This document shows, piece after piece, positions 33,015 to 45,722 of a stretch of DNA of 64,000 nucleotides. The notes under the pieces are model-generated. The model saw only the letters and a list, made by a program, of their open reading frames with translations. It was not told the DNA's origin and did not search any database. A program made the position numbers and the translations under genes. The DNA comes from Cephalotus follicularis (taxonomy: Eukaryota > Streptophyta > Magnoliopsida > Oxalidales > Cephalotaceae). The number at the start of each line of letters is the position of its first letter. Position 1 is the stretch's first letter. Location of the stretch: assembly GCA_001972305.1 (NCBI GenBank), contig BDDD01001358.1:352259-416258 (forward strand), given 5' to 3'.

Positions 33015-35100
33015 GAGGGTTATTATCAGAGATTCATTCAGAATTTTTCGAAGATTATCACGCCATTGACACAACTGACCTAGAAGAAGGCTTTATTTAT
33101 CTTGGACGGAGACTGTGAGACTAGTTTCCAAGATTTGAATGATCGGCTGATTTATGCTCCTATCTTGGCATTGCCCGATGGTAATGAAGATTTTACGGTG
33201 TACAGCGATGCTTCGGGTAAAGGTTTGGGTTGCGTGTTGATGCAATGTGGTAGGGTGATTGCTTATGCTTTGAGGAAGCTGAAACCTTATGAAGAAAATT
33301 ACCTATCTCATGATCTCGAATTTGCCGCCATTATTTTTGCTCTTCAGAAATGGAGACACTATTTTTATGGGGCACAGTTTGAAATATTCACCGATCATAA
33401 GAGTTTGAAATACCTATTCTGCCAAAATGAATTGAATATGAGGTAGCGTAGATGGGTTGAATTCTTCAACGATTATGATTGTAACATTCAGTACCATCCA
33501 GGGAAAGCAAATGTTGTTGCTGATGCTTTGAGTCGTAAAGTTATGATGGCTAGTACGATGGTGTTACAATGGAGGATGTTGGAAGATTTCCAAAAATGGA
33601 CTCCATTCGTACAATCCCCTAAGATTTTTATTCCTAATCTTCATGCTCAGCCAGCATTGCTTGATGAAATTAAAAATGCTCAGATTCATGATCCTTAATT
33701 GCAGAAAATTTGAGAGAGTATAGGATCGAGACTTGATTTTCATATACATTCTGATGGTATACTAAGATTTTGAGGACGGGTTTGTCTTCCGAATAATGAT
33801 GGATTGAAGAATGAGCTACTTTATGAGGCTCATAAATCTCAGCACAGTATTCATCCTGGTAGTACAAAAATGTATCGGGATATGAAGCGGAACTATTGGT
33901 GGCTCGGCATGAAGCGTGAGGTCGCTGAGTATGTTGCTAGATGTTTGACTTGTCAGAGAGTCAAAGCCGAACACCAAAGGCTGGCATGGTTATTGCAGTC
34001 TTTGCCAGTAGCGGAATTTAAGTGGGAACATGTGACTATGGATTTCGTTTCAGGTTTTCCATTGACTCAGAATCGTCATAATGCAGTGTGGGTTTATCGT
34101 TGATAGACTCGCGAAGTCCGCTCACTTATTGCCTACACATGTTAATGATTCGGCAAGCAAGTTTGCTCGGCTGTATATAAAAGAAATTATAAGATTGCAT
34201 GGTGTTCCTATGAGCATTGTGTGAGATCGAGATTCGATTTTTACTTCCAATTTCTGGAAGAGATTCCAGATAGTTTTTGGAATGAAGTTGAATTTCTGCA
34301 CAGTTTTTCATTCGCAGACAAACGGACAGTCTGAGCGTACTATCCAGACCTTGGAAGATATGCTCTGAGCTTGTGTGATCGATTTTATTGGTACTTTGGA
34401 GGATCATATTCCCTTGATAGAATTTTTGTACAATAATAGTTATCACTCGAGCATTGGTATGGCTCCATACGAAGCTCTTTATGGACGAAAATGTAGATCA
34501 CCTATCTGTTGGGATGAAGTTGGTGAACGACTGATACTTGGATCGGATCTTGTTGAGGAGACTATAGAGAAAGTCAAAGTGATTAAAGAGAGATTGCTTG
34601 TAGCTCAGAGTCGCCAAAAGAGTTATGTCGATGGTGTAAAGTGGAGACCTTTTACTTTCGATGTCGGAGATCAAGTATTTTTGAAAGTTCCTCCTTGGAA
34701 AGGTGTCAGAGATTTGGGAAAAAGGGCAAACTAGCTTCACACTACATTGGTCCTTTTCAGATTCCTGAGAGAGTTGGAGAAGTAGCATACCAACTCGCTT
34801 TGCCTCATGTATTGTCGAGTGTGCATGATGTTTTTCATGTTTCCATGTTACGAGGTTATGTCTGAGATTATTCTCACATATTGGATTATGACTTAATCTC
34901 GGTGCAAGATGATCTTTCTTGCGAAGAATTACCTATGAGGATTCTTAATTGGAAGACTCAAGTATTGAGGAACTGAATCATTCCTATGGTGAAAGTTCAA
35001 TGGCTGTTCCATCATCCCGATGATGCGATGTGGGAACGGAAAGATGACATTTGGTAACGCTACCCTCATTTATTCAAGAAGTGTTAAAATTCGAGGACGA
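33015..35100 (+). pseudogene. pol: gypsy1 RNase H and integrase with chromodomain-like tail
   Basis: This continues the gypsy1 frame after removal of the Copia insert. RNase H shows [20 protein letters not shown] and [11 protein letters not shown]. The integrase zinc domain shows HKSQHSIHPGSTKM and CLTCQRVKAEHQ, and the core shows TMDFVSGFPL and YNNSYHSSIGMAPYEALYGR. The C-terminal part has HVSMLRGY and a chromodomain-like MVKVQW-type end. About ten stops occur, most replacing CGA codons. One extra T near 34096 shifts the frame and a missing base near 34715 shifts it back. It is not functional. Confidence 0.88.
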
Positions 35101-35107
35101 ATTTCTT

Positions 35108-35122
35108 TAAAGGAGGGGAGAT
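35108..35122 (+). other. gypsy1 polypurine tract
   Basis: AAAGGAGGGGAGAT lies directly before the 3' LTR start TGTAATGTCCC. Confidence 0.9.
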
Positions 35123-35282
35123 TGTAATGTCCCAAATATCCATTCGATGTACTATTGTAATTTTCATTGTAATTATATGATGAATTAATGAAGATTGTGA
35201 ATTTTCAACCTGTGATGTTGAATTTTGAGTAAAGAGTGCTAAAAGTGTTGTGATGGATTGAAAATATTGAAAATGGCCTAAA

Positions 35283-35430
35283 GCGCCGATGCCATGAAGC
35301 AAAGCGTCGACGCCAGGAACAAATGCCACGCTTAAGATTCTTGCCTTAAGCGTCGACGCCAAGAGATAGCGTCGACACCAAGAAGTACGCAGGGTTAAGC
35401 ATCGATGCCAATGGTATAACCGTTGACGCT
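35283..35430. repeat. GCGTCGACGC-type array 1 in gypsy1 3' LTR
   Basis: Words start at 35283, 35304, 35350, 35369, 35399 and 35420, with intervals of 21, 46, 19, 30 and 21 bp. Confidence 0.8.
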
Positions 35431-36179
35431 TAAAGATGACAACATATGGATTTGAAACACTGACAAAAAACGTGTTGAAGGGTAGATGAAGGCCACTGTT
35501 TGGGCGCCTTGTCACGCCAAGTGGTAGCGTGTTAGACAGGTCACAATTTTCCCCAAGCCTACAGTGTCAGAAAGGAAGAGCGGGGAAGATAGGTGTGTGT
35601 CATGCGATAGGTGAGAAGTGAGAGAGAGAGAGACCTGGCGCCATGCATACGGAAGAGAAAGAAAGAGAAAGAAACACACCATAAAAACACGCCTCTCATC
35701 TCCTTCAAACTATTCCTAGAAAGAAAGAAAAAGAGAAAGGAAAAATAGAGAGAAAACACAAAGAGGAAACGAAAAAAGAAAGGAGAAGGAGAGGAACCAT
35801 AATTCTCCATATTTGAACCAAAGCTTGGAAGCTTAGAAACTGGATTGGAGTCGAACTGGACTTGGAGTTTCTGTGCTGGGCCTGGGAAGCTTAAAGCACT
35901 ACTGGTCGGTGAACTTAGAGATGTGGACTATGATTCCTAACTTGGAATATGAGGTAGGGATTATATAACTGTAATTTTTATCTCAAATGTAATAGATGTT
36001 TATTTGGTGAAATGCATGATATTGTGGATTGTGGATTGTATGATTGATGTTATGGTTACTATGGATAGTTAACCTGCCATGCATGTTGTGTTATGGAATG
36101 AATATGGATTGAATGGCATGTGTTGATATGCTTGCATTCCACTGGTATTATTACGTGTTTAAGAAGACGATGCTCTGGT

Positions 36180-36545
36180 TTTCTTTAACCATCGACGCTT
36201 AAAGGAAAAGTGTCGACACCTTGGATTATTACACGAGAAGAAGGACACGGCATGGTGACGCTTATGAGAAAAGCGTCGATGCTTTTGACTGTTATATGTG
36301 AGGAAACAACGCTTGAAATGTTGACGCTTAAGGTTCCTACCTTAAAGCGTCGACACCAAGATTTAAAGCTCGATGCCAAAGAGACAAGATATTGACGCAT
36401 AATGCTTCTGGTTTAAAGCACTGACGCTAAAAGTTAAAGTGTCGACGCTTAAAGGACATAAGCATTGACGCCAAGAATAAAACGGCGACGCATAAGTGAC
36501 TGATATAAACGTTGACGCCTGGAAAGTACACGTTGACGCCAAAAG
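36180..36545. repeat. GCGTCGACGC-type array 2 in gypsy1 3' LTR
   Basis: It is the partner of 17810-18180, with the same order of words and scattered point changes. Confidence 0.8.
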
Positions 36546-37245
36546 GGATCTGTTTTCATTTTGAGCATATGTTTGCTTGCATAATTACTACAGATTGAAT
36601 TGTGGATTGAAATGTTATTGATTTCTAAAGTGTTTTATCGTTTTATAAAAGTGCATACATGATTTTATAATAAATCATTATTTTACACAAAAATGTATAT
36701 TTTCGAATGATTGAAATGTGGTTTCAAATATTGAATATTGTTTCAAAAGACTGTTTATATATTTTTGAATAAATGTATTATGCAAGTATTTTATAACTTA
36801 TAAACTACTTGGAAACGAATTGATTTTGGGATTGATTGTTGGATTGTGTTTGAGACTGATGCCGTATTAGCCGCGTGGCGAAGGTTGCCATTGATGGCTA
36901 ATGACGAGTTGGGCTCTAGGTGCCAGGAGATGGCTATGGACACCCAAAACTAGTTACTTTGCTATCATGCTAGTAACATGGATTGATGACCTGCTTCGAG
37001 TCGGCCGGAGAGGGAGCTAAAGTAGGAGTACGACTAGAACGCCCGGGATTTTCGCACAATGTAATGTTTTAATCCTCGATGTAATCCGATTATGGAATTA
37101 ATAAGAATAATGAAATTTCTGACTTTGATGATGTTTCCCGATTATAATGTTGATTTTGAGTGAGGAAATGTTGAAGGTGTTAAAAGCAATGAGGATATTG
37201 AGAAAGGTAACGACAAGTCGAATATTTAGAGAAAAACACTCCAAA

Positions 37246-37396
37246 CAGCCGACTGGATGATAAAACAGTCGACTGAGAGACTGTTTAGTGTAACTGTTGA
37301 TTGATGGGATGAACCAGCCGACTGGAAGACTGTGAAGCCACCTGGCAGTACAACGACCAAGCAAACAACCGACTGTTGTGAAATAACAGTCGACTG
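37246..37396. repeat. CAGTCGACTG/CAGCCGACTG array 1 in gypsy2 5' LTR
   Basis: Words start at 37246, 37266, 37294, 37315, 37366 and 37387, with intervals of 20, 28, 21, 51 and 21 bp. Confidence 0.9.
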
Positions 37397-38227
37397 GTTT
37401 GTGCTCTGTTTTTTTGCAACATGTAACAAGATCACATGCAACTACTGACAGGAAAAAGGAAATCTTTCAGGCACCATCACATGCCTAATGAAACGTGTTG
37501 GACATGCACCACAACTCCTGAACCTGCAGAGACAGGATGGAAGGGTGGGAATGACATGTGTGTATGTGTGCATGCAATTGATGGAAGAGGAAAATGGATT
37601 TTAGTGCCATGCAGACGGGCTGAGGGAGAGGGAGAGAAATACTGCATAAAAACACTCTCCCCTTCGTCTCTCTCTCGCACAGCATCTAAAAAGAAAGAAA
37701 CCATAGAGAGTTTAGAGAGAAACAATGAGAAATTGTGGAGGAAAAGTTACTCTCCATCGTGGGAATAAAAAAGAAGTTGGAGACTTGGGTTGGAGCTACT
37801 GTGACTGAACCAGGGAGCTCAAATTACGGGAAAGGAACTCAAAGAGGTGGACTTTTGAATTCCTAACTTGGAACCAAAGGTAGGGGTAATTGTAAGGAAA
37901 TTATACATGTAAATTCGAGTTCTAAAAGAATGTTGCTCATTGGTGGATTGCATGTTAATATGGGCTGTGGATTGTTGGATGAAGTATCATAGTTACTGTG
38001 ACTCATTAACATGATAAGTATACAGGGTTCTAGATTGAGAATTGATTAGATTGCATGCATTACTATGTTGGATCCACTGGTGTTGTGATGAAATAGAGGA
38101 AATGCATGAACTGTGATTGTGTTTTATGAACTACTGATGATATTCTATTGTATGAATATGGTTGAGTGACTTGCAAATAACTGGTTGGATGTAAATTGGA
38201 CAATCGGAATGTTACTGTTTCCTGGAA

Positions 38228-38483
38228 AAGCCGACCGTTGAAGTAAAATAGTCGACTGTTCAAAGTTCACAGCCGACTGTTAATGGAAACAAGTCGACTG
38301 TGCATGCATTAGTCTGCCCAGAAATGGCAGGAAGAATCATATGTACACTGTTCGTGGAGACAATCGACTGTTGGAGAAAAACAGCCGACTGCTCATGTGC
38401 TACTCGCCCAGAACAGCCGACTGCTCAAGGAAATAGTCGAGTGTTATAGGAAACAGCCGACTGTTACAGGGAATAATCGACCT
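38228..38483. repeat. CAGCCGACTG/CAGTCGACTG array 2 in gypsy2 5' LTR
   Basis: Words start at 38228, 38249, 38270, 38291, 38361, 38382, 38414, 38434, 38454 and 38474. Adjacent intervals are 20 or 21 bp apart from gaps of 70 and 32. Confidence 0.9.
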
Positions 38484-39623
38484 TTAGAGAAGATGGACAT
38501 AGGTACGACGCCAGCGATCTTAGATGCATTATGAGCATATGTTTGCATTATATATTGTACTGTTAACTGAACTGTGAACCGAATTGTGACTGTTTTCTAA
38601 AGTGTTTTATCATTTTAGAAGTTTATACATTATTTTAAATAAATCATTATTTTATACGAAAATACATATATTTTCAAATGACTGGGGAAGTAATCTCCAA
38701 ATATTTTGAACTGTTTAAGAGATGGCTTGTACATCGAAATTATTGTTTCAAGTGTTTCTAAATTATAAATTACTTTAGTTGACTGTTGAATGTGATTGCC
38801 ACTGTTGCCACTAGCAGGGTATTGTTGTTACTTAGCCACTGTGCTGGGTATCGTTGCTACTGTTGCCGTTAGCGGGGTACTGTTGGTACTTAGCCACCGT
38901 GCTAGCATCGTTTACTGTGTCCAGACTGTTGTTACTTGCCATCATGCTAGTAACGTGGATGTTGTTGTACTGATTGTTTTTGAGTGGTCCCCTTGAGGAC
39001 ATGGCTGATTATTCCGATAAATATACATATAGATATATGTATATGTACTATTATACATTATATACTGCATCATTGTACATTCATACATGACACTCATTAT
39101 TTTGACCCCAAACTGCATTTATAACTCCTCTACTTAGCCGAGTGAGGAAAAAGGCTAACCCCTATATATTTCAGATTGATGCAGTGGGACCTGTGTGGAC
39201 AAGCGGGGAGAAGTATAAACCGTGGTAATGTTGGCTAGTGGAGTTGTAATCCTTGTCGAGGATTATTAAACTGTTATCGTGTTATGTTTTTGTAACCAAT
39301 GGTTTTCCCATTATTATAATATGTATTTGGATAACTGTAATTTTGGGGATAATGTATTTGATGGATTTCTGCACATGATCAAATACTGTATCGAATGTTT
39401 TAATTCACGCTCCTTTTAAGGGCAATTGACAATGGTTTATTATGTTGTTTGTAACATGTGGTATGGGATGCGTGTTACGGTTTAATTCGGCTTATTATCG
39501 AATGCTTTCGCAAATGGTTATACGTTTGAAAAGTTTTAATTTTTCCGTAAAATTGCATAAGCCGAATAATATGTTAATTGCTACCACTTAAATGTTGTTT
39601 ATGAAAAGCGGGGTGTGACAACG

Positions 39624-39635
39624 TGGTATCAGAGC
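39624..39635 (+). other. gypsy2 primer-binding site
   Basis: TGGTATCAGAGC lies three bases after the LTR end. Confidence 0.9.
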
Positions 39636-39728
39636 ATATTCTATGTATGCTTAGCTAGGATATTTTTCTTGGCAATTAATGAAATGTTTCCTGATGATGG
39701 TTTATATCATTTCCTTATTGGAGACAAA

Positions 39729-41575
39729 ATGGACAGAAGAAGGACACGTGCTAGAGCTAGGACTGCTGAGGCAAATGTCCCCGAGGAGGCGAATGTTCCA
39801 CAAGGGGTGAACGTTCCCCAATATGAGAGGGATCCGATGACCCGTATTGCAGATTACTTTCAGCAGCAGATGGCCTTTAATGCGGCTATTGCAGAGGAAA
39901 TACGCCAATACCATGCGCAAGCTCGGCCACGACATAGAGCTCCTGACCATTGTCCAAGGTAGTATGGTAATGAGTTTGGAAGGAACCTTGAAAGGTTCAT
40001 GCGACACAATCCGCCTAGTTTCTGAGGGGAGCTTGACGCTACCATCGTAGAGAGATGGCTACAGGATTTGGGGAAAATCTTTGAAGTGATGGACTGTACG
40101 GACGAACAAAAATTAAAGTTCGCTGTATATCATCTATGGAGAGAGGCCACTCACTGGTGGGAAATGGTCAAAGTGAAGTGGGAGTCCATGAGGCTCGACA
40201 GTACTTGGGCTAGGTTTCAGACAGAGTTTCTGGAGACTTATGTTCCTTGGATTGAGCAAGAGCGACGGAAGATAGAGCTCTTGGAGTTGCGACAGGGGGA
40301 GATGACAGTGACAGAATATCAAGAAAGGTTCATGGAGATGGCCAGACATTCACCCTATCTTGTGGCTGATAATGGGAAGAAGATACGGAGGTTTTTGAGG
40401 GGTCTGCGACCGGATCTTCGGTCAAGGATCAGGGCTCTGGAGTTGGGGACTTTTGTTGAGGTCGCTCAGAATGCGAGACTGATAGAGAGTATATCCAGTG
40501 AGGACTGAGCAGAGAGGGCCCGTGCACAGCAGAATAAGCAGAGCCCGACACAATCTAGACCGGCTTCCTCGAAATGGCAGGGTAGTGGATCTCTGATGAA
40601 ATCCTCAAAGAATAGATCTGAGCAGACTGCTACACAGGGTACTCCGAGTCAAGGGAGTAATGTGAGGTCTGGAGTTTGCTTTCACTGTGGCCGTACTGGT
40701 CATCAGTTGAAAGATTGTTGGGCGAAGAATGGGCTGTGTTTGCGGTGTGGGGCATCTAGCCATTCAGTGAGAGATTGCCTGAAGAGTCAAGCTACAGCTC
40801 CTACTGGACCTAGGAGTAGTAGTGGTACGGCCGCTGGGCCGTCACAGCGGAGGGTTACCGGCAAGGGTATCGCGAAAGGTAGAATTTTCACTCTCACTCA
40901 GGCAGAAGTTCTGGAGTCAACTTCTGTTGTTAAAGGTACCTTGTATATTTACGATTATTCTGCTAGGGTGTTAATGGATCCTGGAGCATCTCATTCATTC
41001 ATTGCTTCACGATTTGCATCATGCCTAGATATTACACCTGATTACGTGTCATATTTGTTGGATGTGAGTAAACCTATTGGAGGCTCCATGTGTACAAACT
41101 CGGTATACCGGAGTTGCGAGATATCCATGGCGGATATTTCTGTATTTGCTGATCTGATTGTGTTAGCCATTCATGACTTTGATGTCATTCTGGGGATGGA
41201 TTGGTTGTCTGTCCATCATGCTCATATGGATTGTTACAACAAGACTGTGGATTTTTGTTTACCTGATGGAACTACATTTCAGTTCAAGGGAGACAAAGGA
41301 TTCTCGACGTCGATCATATCATTCATTTGTGTATCAAGGTATCTGGAGAAATGATGTGAAGGGTTTCTAGCGTATGTGATTGATAGAAGAGCGGAGAAAG
41401 GTAAGGGCCTGGAGGAAATTCCTGTTGTGAATGAATTTCCTGATGTATTCCCTGCAGATTTGGTGACTTTACCACCTAAAAGGAGCATGGAGTTTGTGAT
41501 TGACCTGGTGCCTGGTATGTCTCCTATTTCTAAGGCACCCTATTGGACGGCTCATGCAGAGTTGTGAGAGTTGAA
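39729..41575 (+). pseudogene. gag-pro: gypsy2 gag and protease, one frame with stops
   Basis: The ATG at 39729 gives MDRRRTRARARTAE. The gag core is ATHWWEMVKVKWESM and MTVTEYQERFMEMARHS. Two CCHC knuckles are intact (CFHCGRTGHQLKDC and CLRCGASSHSVRDC). The protease motif is LMDPGASHSFIA and is followed by DFDVILGMDWLSVHH. The same frame is kept to 41575, with stops near 39960, 40022, 40506, 41352 and 41565. It is closely related to gypsy1 gag. Confidence 0.88.
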
Positions 41576-42704
41576 GTTACAGTTACAAGACCTAATCGAT
41601 AAGGGTTTTTTTCAGCCCAGTGTTTCTCCGTGGGGTGCACCAGTTCTCTTTGTGAAGAAGAAGGATGGGTCGATGAGGCTCTGAATAAGGCCACCATTAA
41701 GAACAAGTATCCTCTTCTGCACATTGAGGATTTGTTTGACCAGTTGCAAAGGTCGAGAGTATTTTCCAAACTTGATTTGAGGTCGGGTTATCACCAGCTT
41801 AGGGTGAGGGAATGAGACATTGAGAAGACTGCCTTCCGGACAAGGTATGGTCACTATGAGTTCTTGGTAATGCCGTTCAGTGTCACCAATGCACCGGCAT
41901 CGTTCATGTCACTGATGAACGATGTGTTTCAGCCCTACTTAGATCAGTTTGTGGTAGTATTCATCGATGACGTACTGGTATACTCGAAGAGCGAGGAGGA
42001 GCACGCCTATCATCTGATATTGGTTTTATAGGTTCTCAGAGAGCAGTAGCTGTATGCCAAGTTTGGCAAGTGTGAGTTTTGGCTCGACCATGTGACCTTT
42101 CTTGGCCACATTGTGTCTGGAGAGGGTTTCGCGATGGACCCGGCAAAGACTTAGGTGGTGTGAGATTGGCCGCAACTGTAGAATGTGACTGAGGTGCGCA
42201 GTTTTCTTGGCTTGGCGGGCTATTACAGGAGGTTCATTCAGAACTTTTGGAGGATTGCTGTACCTTTAACTAGACTAACTGAAAAGAAGACCTTGTTCAT
42301 CTAGGACGAGGATTGTGAGGCTAGTTTCTGTGAGCTGAAGGACCGGTTGATTTCCACTCCTATTTTGACATTACTTGATGGTAATGAGGGCCTTGCAGTC
42401 TATAGTGATGCTTCGGGTAAGGGATTGGGTTGCGTACTAACGCAACGAGGCAGAATGATTGCATATGCTTCGAGGAAGTTGAACCATATGAGGAGAACTA
42501 CCCGACTCATGATCTTGAGATGGCTGCGATTGTGTTAGCTCTTCAGAAATGGAGGCATTATTTGTATGGAGCACAGTTTGAGATCTTTACTGATCATAAA
42601 AGTTTGAGGTACTTGTTCAGTCAGGATACGCTGACATGAGACAGCGAAGATGGGTGGAGTTCTTTAATGATTATGACGGTAGTATTCAGTAACATCCTGG
42701 GAAA
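41576..42704 (+). pseudogene. pol: gypsy2 reverse transcriptase and RNase H, frameshifted
   Basis: The order is [33 protein letters not shown], the catalytic [35 protein letters not shown] and FTDHKSLRYLF. Compared with gypsy1, about 19 bp are missing near 41683, removing the C-I-D-Y block and shifting the frame. More shifts follow near 42480 and 42640. Unlike gypsy1 the catalytic aspartate pair is kept. Confidence 0.85.
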
Positions 42705-44280
42705 GTGAATGTGGTTGTTGATGCCTTGAGTCGCAAGGCCATGATTGCTAGTACGATGGTGTCGCAGTGGAAGATGCTGGAAGATTTCCAAGGATGGACT
42801 CCATTCTTACAGTCACCGGGTGTTTTTGTGGCTAGCATGCGAGCACAGCCAGCATTGCTTGACGAAATAAAGAATGCTCAAGCACATGATCCTGAATTGC
42901 AGCATATTCGAGAGAATATGGACTCGGAGTTTGATTTTCGGATGCATGCCAATGGTATTTTGAGATTTAGGGGGCGGGTGTGTCTTCCGGATGAACACGG
43001 GCTGAAGAGTGAGTTACTCTATACGGCTCATAAATCTCAGTATAGTATCAATCCTGGTAGCACCAAAATGTACCAGGACATGAAGCGGGATTACTGGTGG
43101 TCAGGTATGAAGCGTGAGATTGCCGAGTACGTTGCGAAGTGTGATACTTGTCAGAGGGTTAAGGATGAACACCAGAGACCAGCGGGGTTGTTGCAACCAT
43201 TACCGATTGCAGAGTAGAAGTGGGAACAATTGACTATGGACTTTGTTTCCGGATTTCCTTTGACTAGGCATCGCCATAATGCCGTGTGGGTGATTGTGGA
43301 CAGACTCACGAAATCGGCCCACTTTTTGCCGACACATGTTACTAACCCAGCGAGCAAGTTGGCTCGTTTGTACATCAAGGAGATTGTGAGGTTGCACGGT
43401 GTCCCCGTGAGCATAGTATGCGACTGAGATTCTATCTTCACTTCCAAGTTTTGGAAGAGGTTTCAGATAGCTTTTGGGACGAAGCTGAACCTGAGCACTG
43501 CCTTTCACCCACAGACCGATGGGCAGTCAGAGCGTACCATCCAGACCTTGGAGGATATGCTTCGAGCATGTGTGATCGACTTTGCGGGTGCTTGGGAGGA
43601 CCACATTCCTCTGATAGAGTTTTCATATAACAACAACTATCACTCCAGTATCTGTATCACCCCATACGAGGTTCTATATGGGAGGAAGTGTAGATCACCC
43701 ATTTGTTGGGATGAAGTCAGTGAGAGACCATTGCTTGGGTCGGATCTTGTAGAGGAGACTTTTGAGAAGGTCAAGGTTATCAGAGAGAAGCTACTTGCGG
43801 CGCAAAGCCAATAGAAGAGCTATGTTGACGGTATCAAGAGGAGGCCTTTGACTTTCGATATTGGTGATCATGTGTTCTTAAATGTTTCACCATGGAAGGG
43901 CGTGCAAAGGTTTGGGGAAAAGGGCAAGTTAGCTTCGCACTATATTGGTCCTTTTGAGATTTTGGAGAAAGTTAGGGAGGTAGCCTACCCGTTTGCCTTA
44001 CCTCCTGCATTGTCGAATGTGCACGATGTCTTCCATGTGTCTATGCTGAGGAGATATATCCGAGACCCATCCCATGTCTTGGATTATGATTCGGTTCCTG
44101 TGCGAGTGACCTTTCTTGTGAGGAGTCGTTGGTGCAAATTATAGACTGGAAGACGCAGGTGTTGAGGAACCGAACCATTTCGATGGTAAAGGTGCAATGA
44201 CACTTCCACCATCCGAATGAGGCCACTTGGGAACATGAGGATGATATTCGAGAACGTTACCCTCATTTATTCTAGTATTA
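42705..44280 (+). pseudogene. pol: gypsy2 integrase and chromodomain-like end
   Basis: After DALSRKAMIAS the frame is open for 170 codons with the zinc domain (HKSQYSINPGSTKM, CDTCQRVKDEHQRP). The core follows with TMDFVSGFPLTRHRHNAVWV, VDRLTKSAHFLPTH and [15 protein letters not shown]. The tail has KLASHYIGPFEILEK and VHDVFHVSMLRRY. A short frameshifted stretch covers 43430-43550 and there are stops near 43215, 43426 and 43812. It would join element DNA to the genome when intact. Confidence 0.87.
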
Positions 44281-44306
44281 TTTTAATTTCAAGGATGAAA
44301 TCCCTT

Positions 44307-44322
44307 GAAGTAGGAGTACGAC
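44307..44322 (+). repeat. 16-bp copy of the 5' flank in place of the polypurine tract
   Basis: GAAGTAGGAGTACGAC stands directly before the gypsy2 3' LTR. The same 16 bases, with one change, stand directly before its 5' LTR (37019-37034), where they belong to the gypsy1 LTR, as the copy at 18657-18672 shows. Confidence 0.85.
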
Positions 44323-45722
44323 TGTAACGCCCGAGATTTTCGCACAATGTAATGTTTTAATTCTCGATGTAATCTGTTTATGGAATTAATAAGAATAATG
44401 AAATTTCTGACTTTGATGATGTTTCCCGATTATAATGTTGATTTTGAGTGAGGAAATATTGAAGGTGTTAAAAGGAATGAGGATATTGAGAAAGGTAACG
44501 ACAAGTCGAATATTCGGAGAAAAACACTCCAAACACCCGACTGGATGATAAAAGAGTCGACTGAGAGACTGTTTAGTGTAACGGTCGACTGGTGGCATGA
44601 ACCAGCTGACTGGAAATCTGTCAAGCCACCTGGCAGTACAACAGCCAAGTGAACAGCCGACTATTGGGAAATAACAGTCGACGTGTTTGTGCTCTGTTTT
44701 TGTGCAACATGTGACAAGATCACACGCAACAACTGACAAGAAAAAGGGCATCTTTCAGGCGCCATCACATGCCTAATAAAACGTCTTGGACATGCACCAC
44801 AACTCCTGAACCTGCAGAGACCGAATGGAAGGGTGGGAATGACATGTGTGTGTGTGTGCATGCAATTGATGGAAGAGGAAAGTGGATTTTAGTGCCATGC
44901 AAGCGGGCTGAGGGAAAGGGAGAGAAATGCTGCATAAAAACACTCTCCCCTTCGTCTCTCTCTCGCACAACATCTAAGAAGAAACCATAGAGAGTTTAGA
45001 GAAAAACAGAGAGAAATTGAGGAGGAAAGGTTACTCTCCATCGTGGGAATAAAAAAGAAGTTGGAGACTCGGGTTGGAGCTACTGTGACTGAACCAGGGA
45101 GCTCAAATTACGGGAAAGGAACTCAAAGAGCTGGACTTTCGGATTCCTAACTTGGAACCAAAGGTAGGGGTAATTGTAAGGAAATTATACCTGTAAATTC
45201 GAGTTCTAAAATAATGTTGCTCATTGGTGGAGTGCATGTTAATATGGACTGTGGATTGTTGGATGAAGTATCATAGTTACTGTGACTCATTAACATGATA
45301 AGTATACTGGGTTCTAGATTGAGAATTGATTAGATTGCATTCATTACTATGTTGGATCCACTGGTGTTGTGATGAAATAGAGGAAATGCATGAACTGTGA
45401 TTGTGTTCTGTGAACTACTGATGATATTCTATTGTATGAATATGGTTGAGTGACTTGCAAATAACTGGTTGGATGTAAATTGGACAATCTGCATGTTACT
45501 GTTTCCCGTTGAAGTAAAATAGTCGACTGTTCAAAGTTCACAGCCGACTGTTAATGGAAAACAGTCGACTGTGCATGCGTTAGTCTGCCCAGAAATGGCA
45601 GGAAGAATCATATGTACATTGTTCATGTAGACAGTAGACTATTGAGGAAAAACAGCCAACTTCTCATGTGTTACTCGCCCATAACAGCCGACTGTTGGAG
45701 GAAAACAGCCGACTGCTCAAGG
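44323..45722 (+). repeat. gypsy2 3' LTR, truncated
   Basis: It starts TGTAACGCCCGAG and matches the 5' LTR up to CCGACTGCTCAAGG, where a foreign LTR starts at 45723. The remaining 1.2 kb of this LTR is not found in the window. It carries the same two arrays (about 44536-44690 and 45515-45720). Confidence 0.9.

Larger units (their letters stand above)
35123..37034 (+). repeat. gypsy1 3' LTR, first part
   Basis: It matches 16774-18672 closely and breaks at GTAGGAGTACGAC where the gypsy2 LTR starts. The LTR resumes at 63583 with AGGCCAAGAGATGG. Only four or so LTR bases are missing between the two pieces. Confidence 0.92.
37035..39620 (+). repeat. gypsy2 5' LTR
   Basis: It runs from TAGAACGCCCGGG (TG mutated to TA) to CGGGGTGTGACA, 2586 bp, and matches the 3' LTR starting at 44323. 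Its backbone is related to the gypsy1 LTR (for example GTTGATTTTGAGTGAGG), but its arrays use a different palindrome word. A TATA-like GCATAAAAACACTC lies near 37643. Confidence 0.9.
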
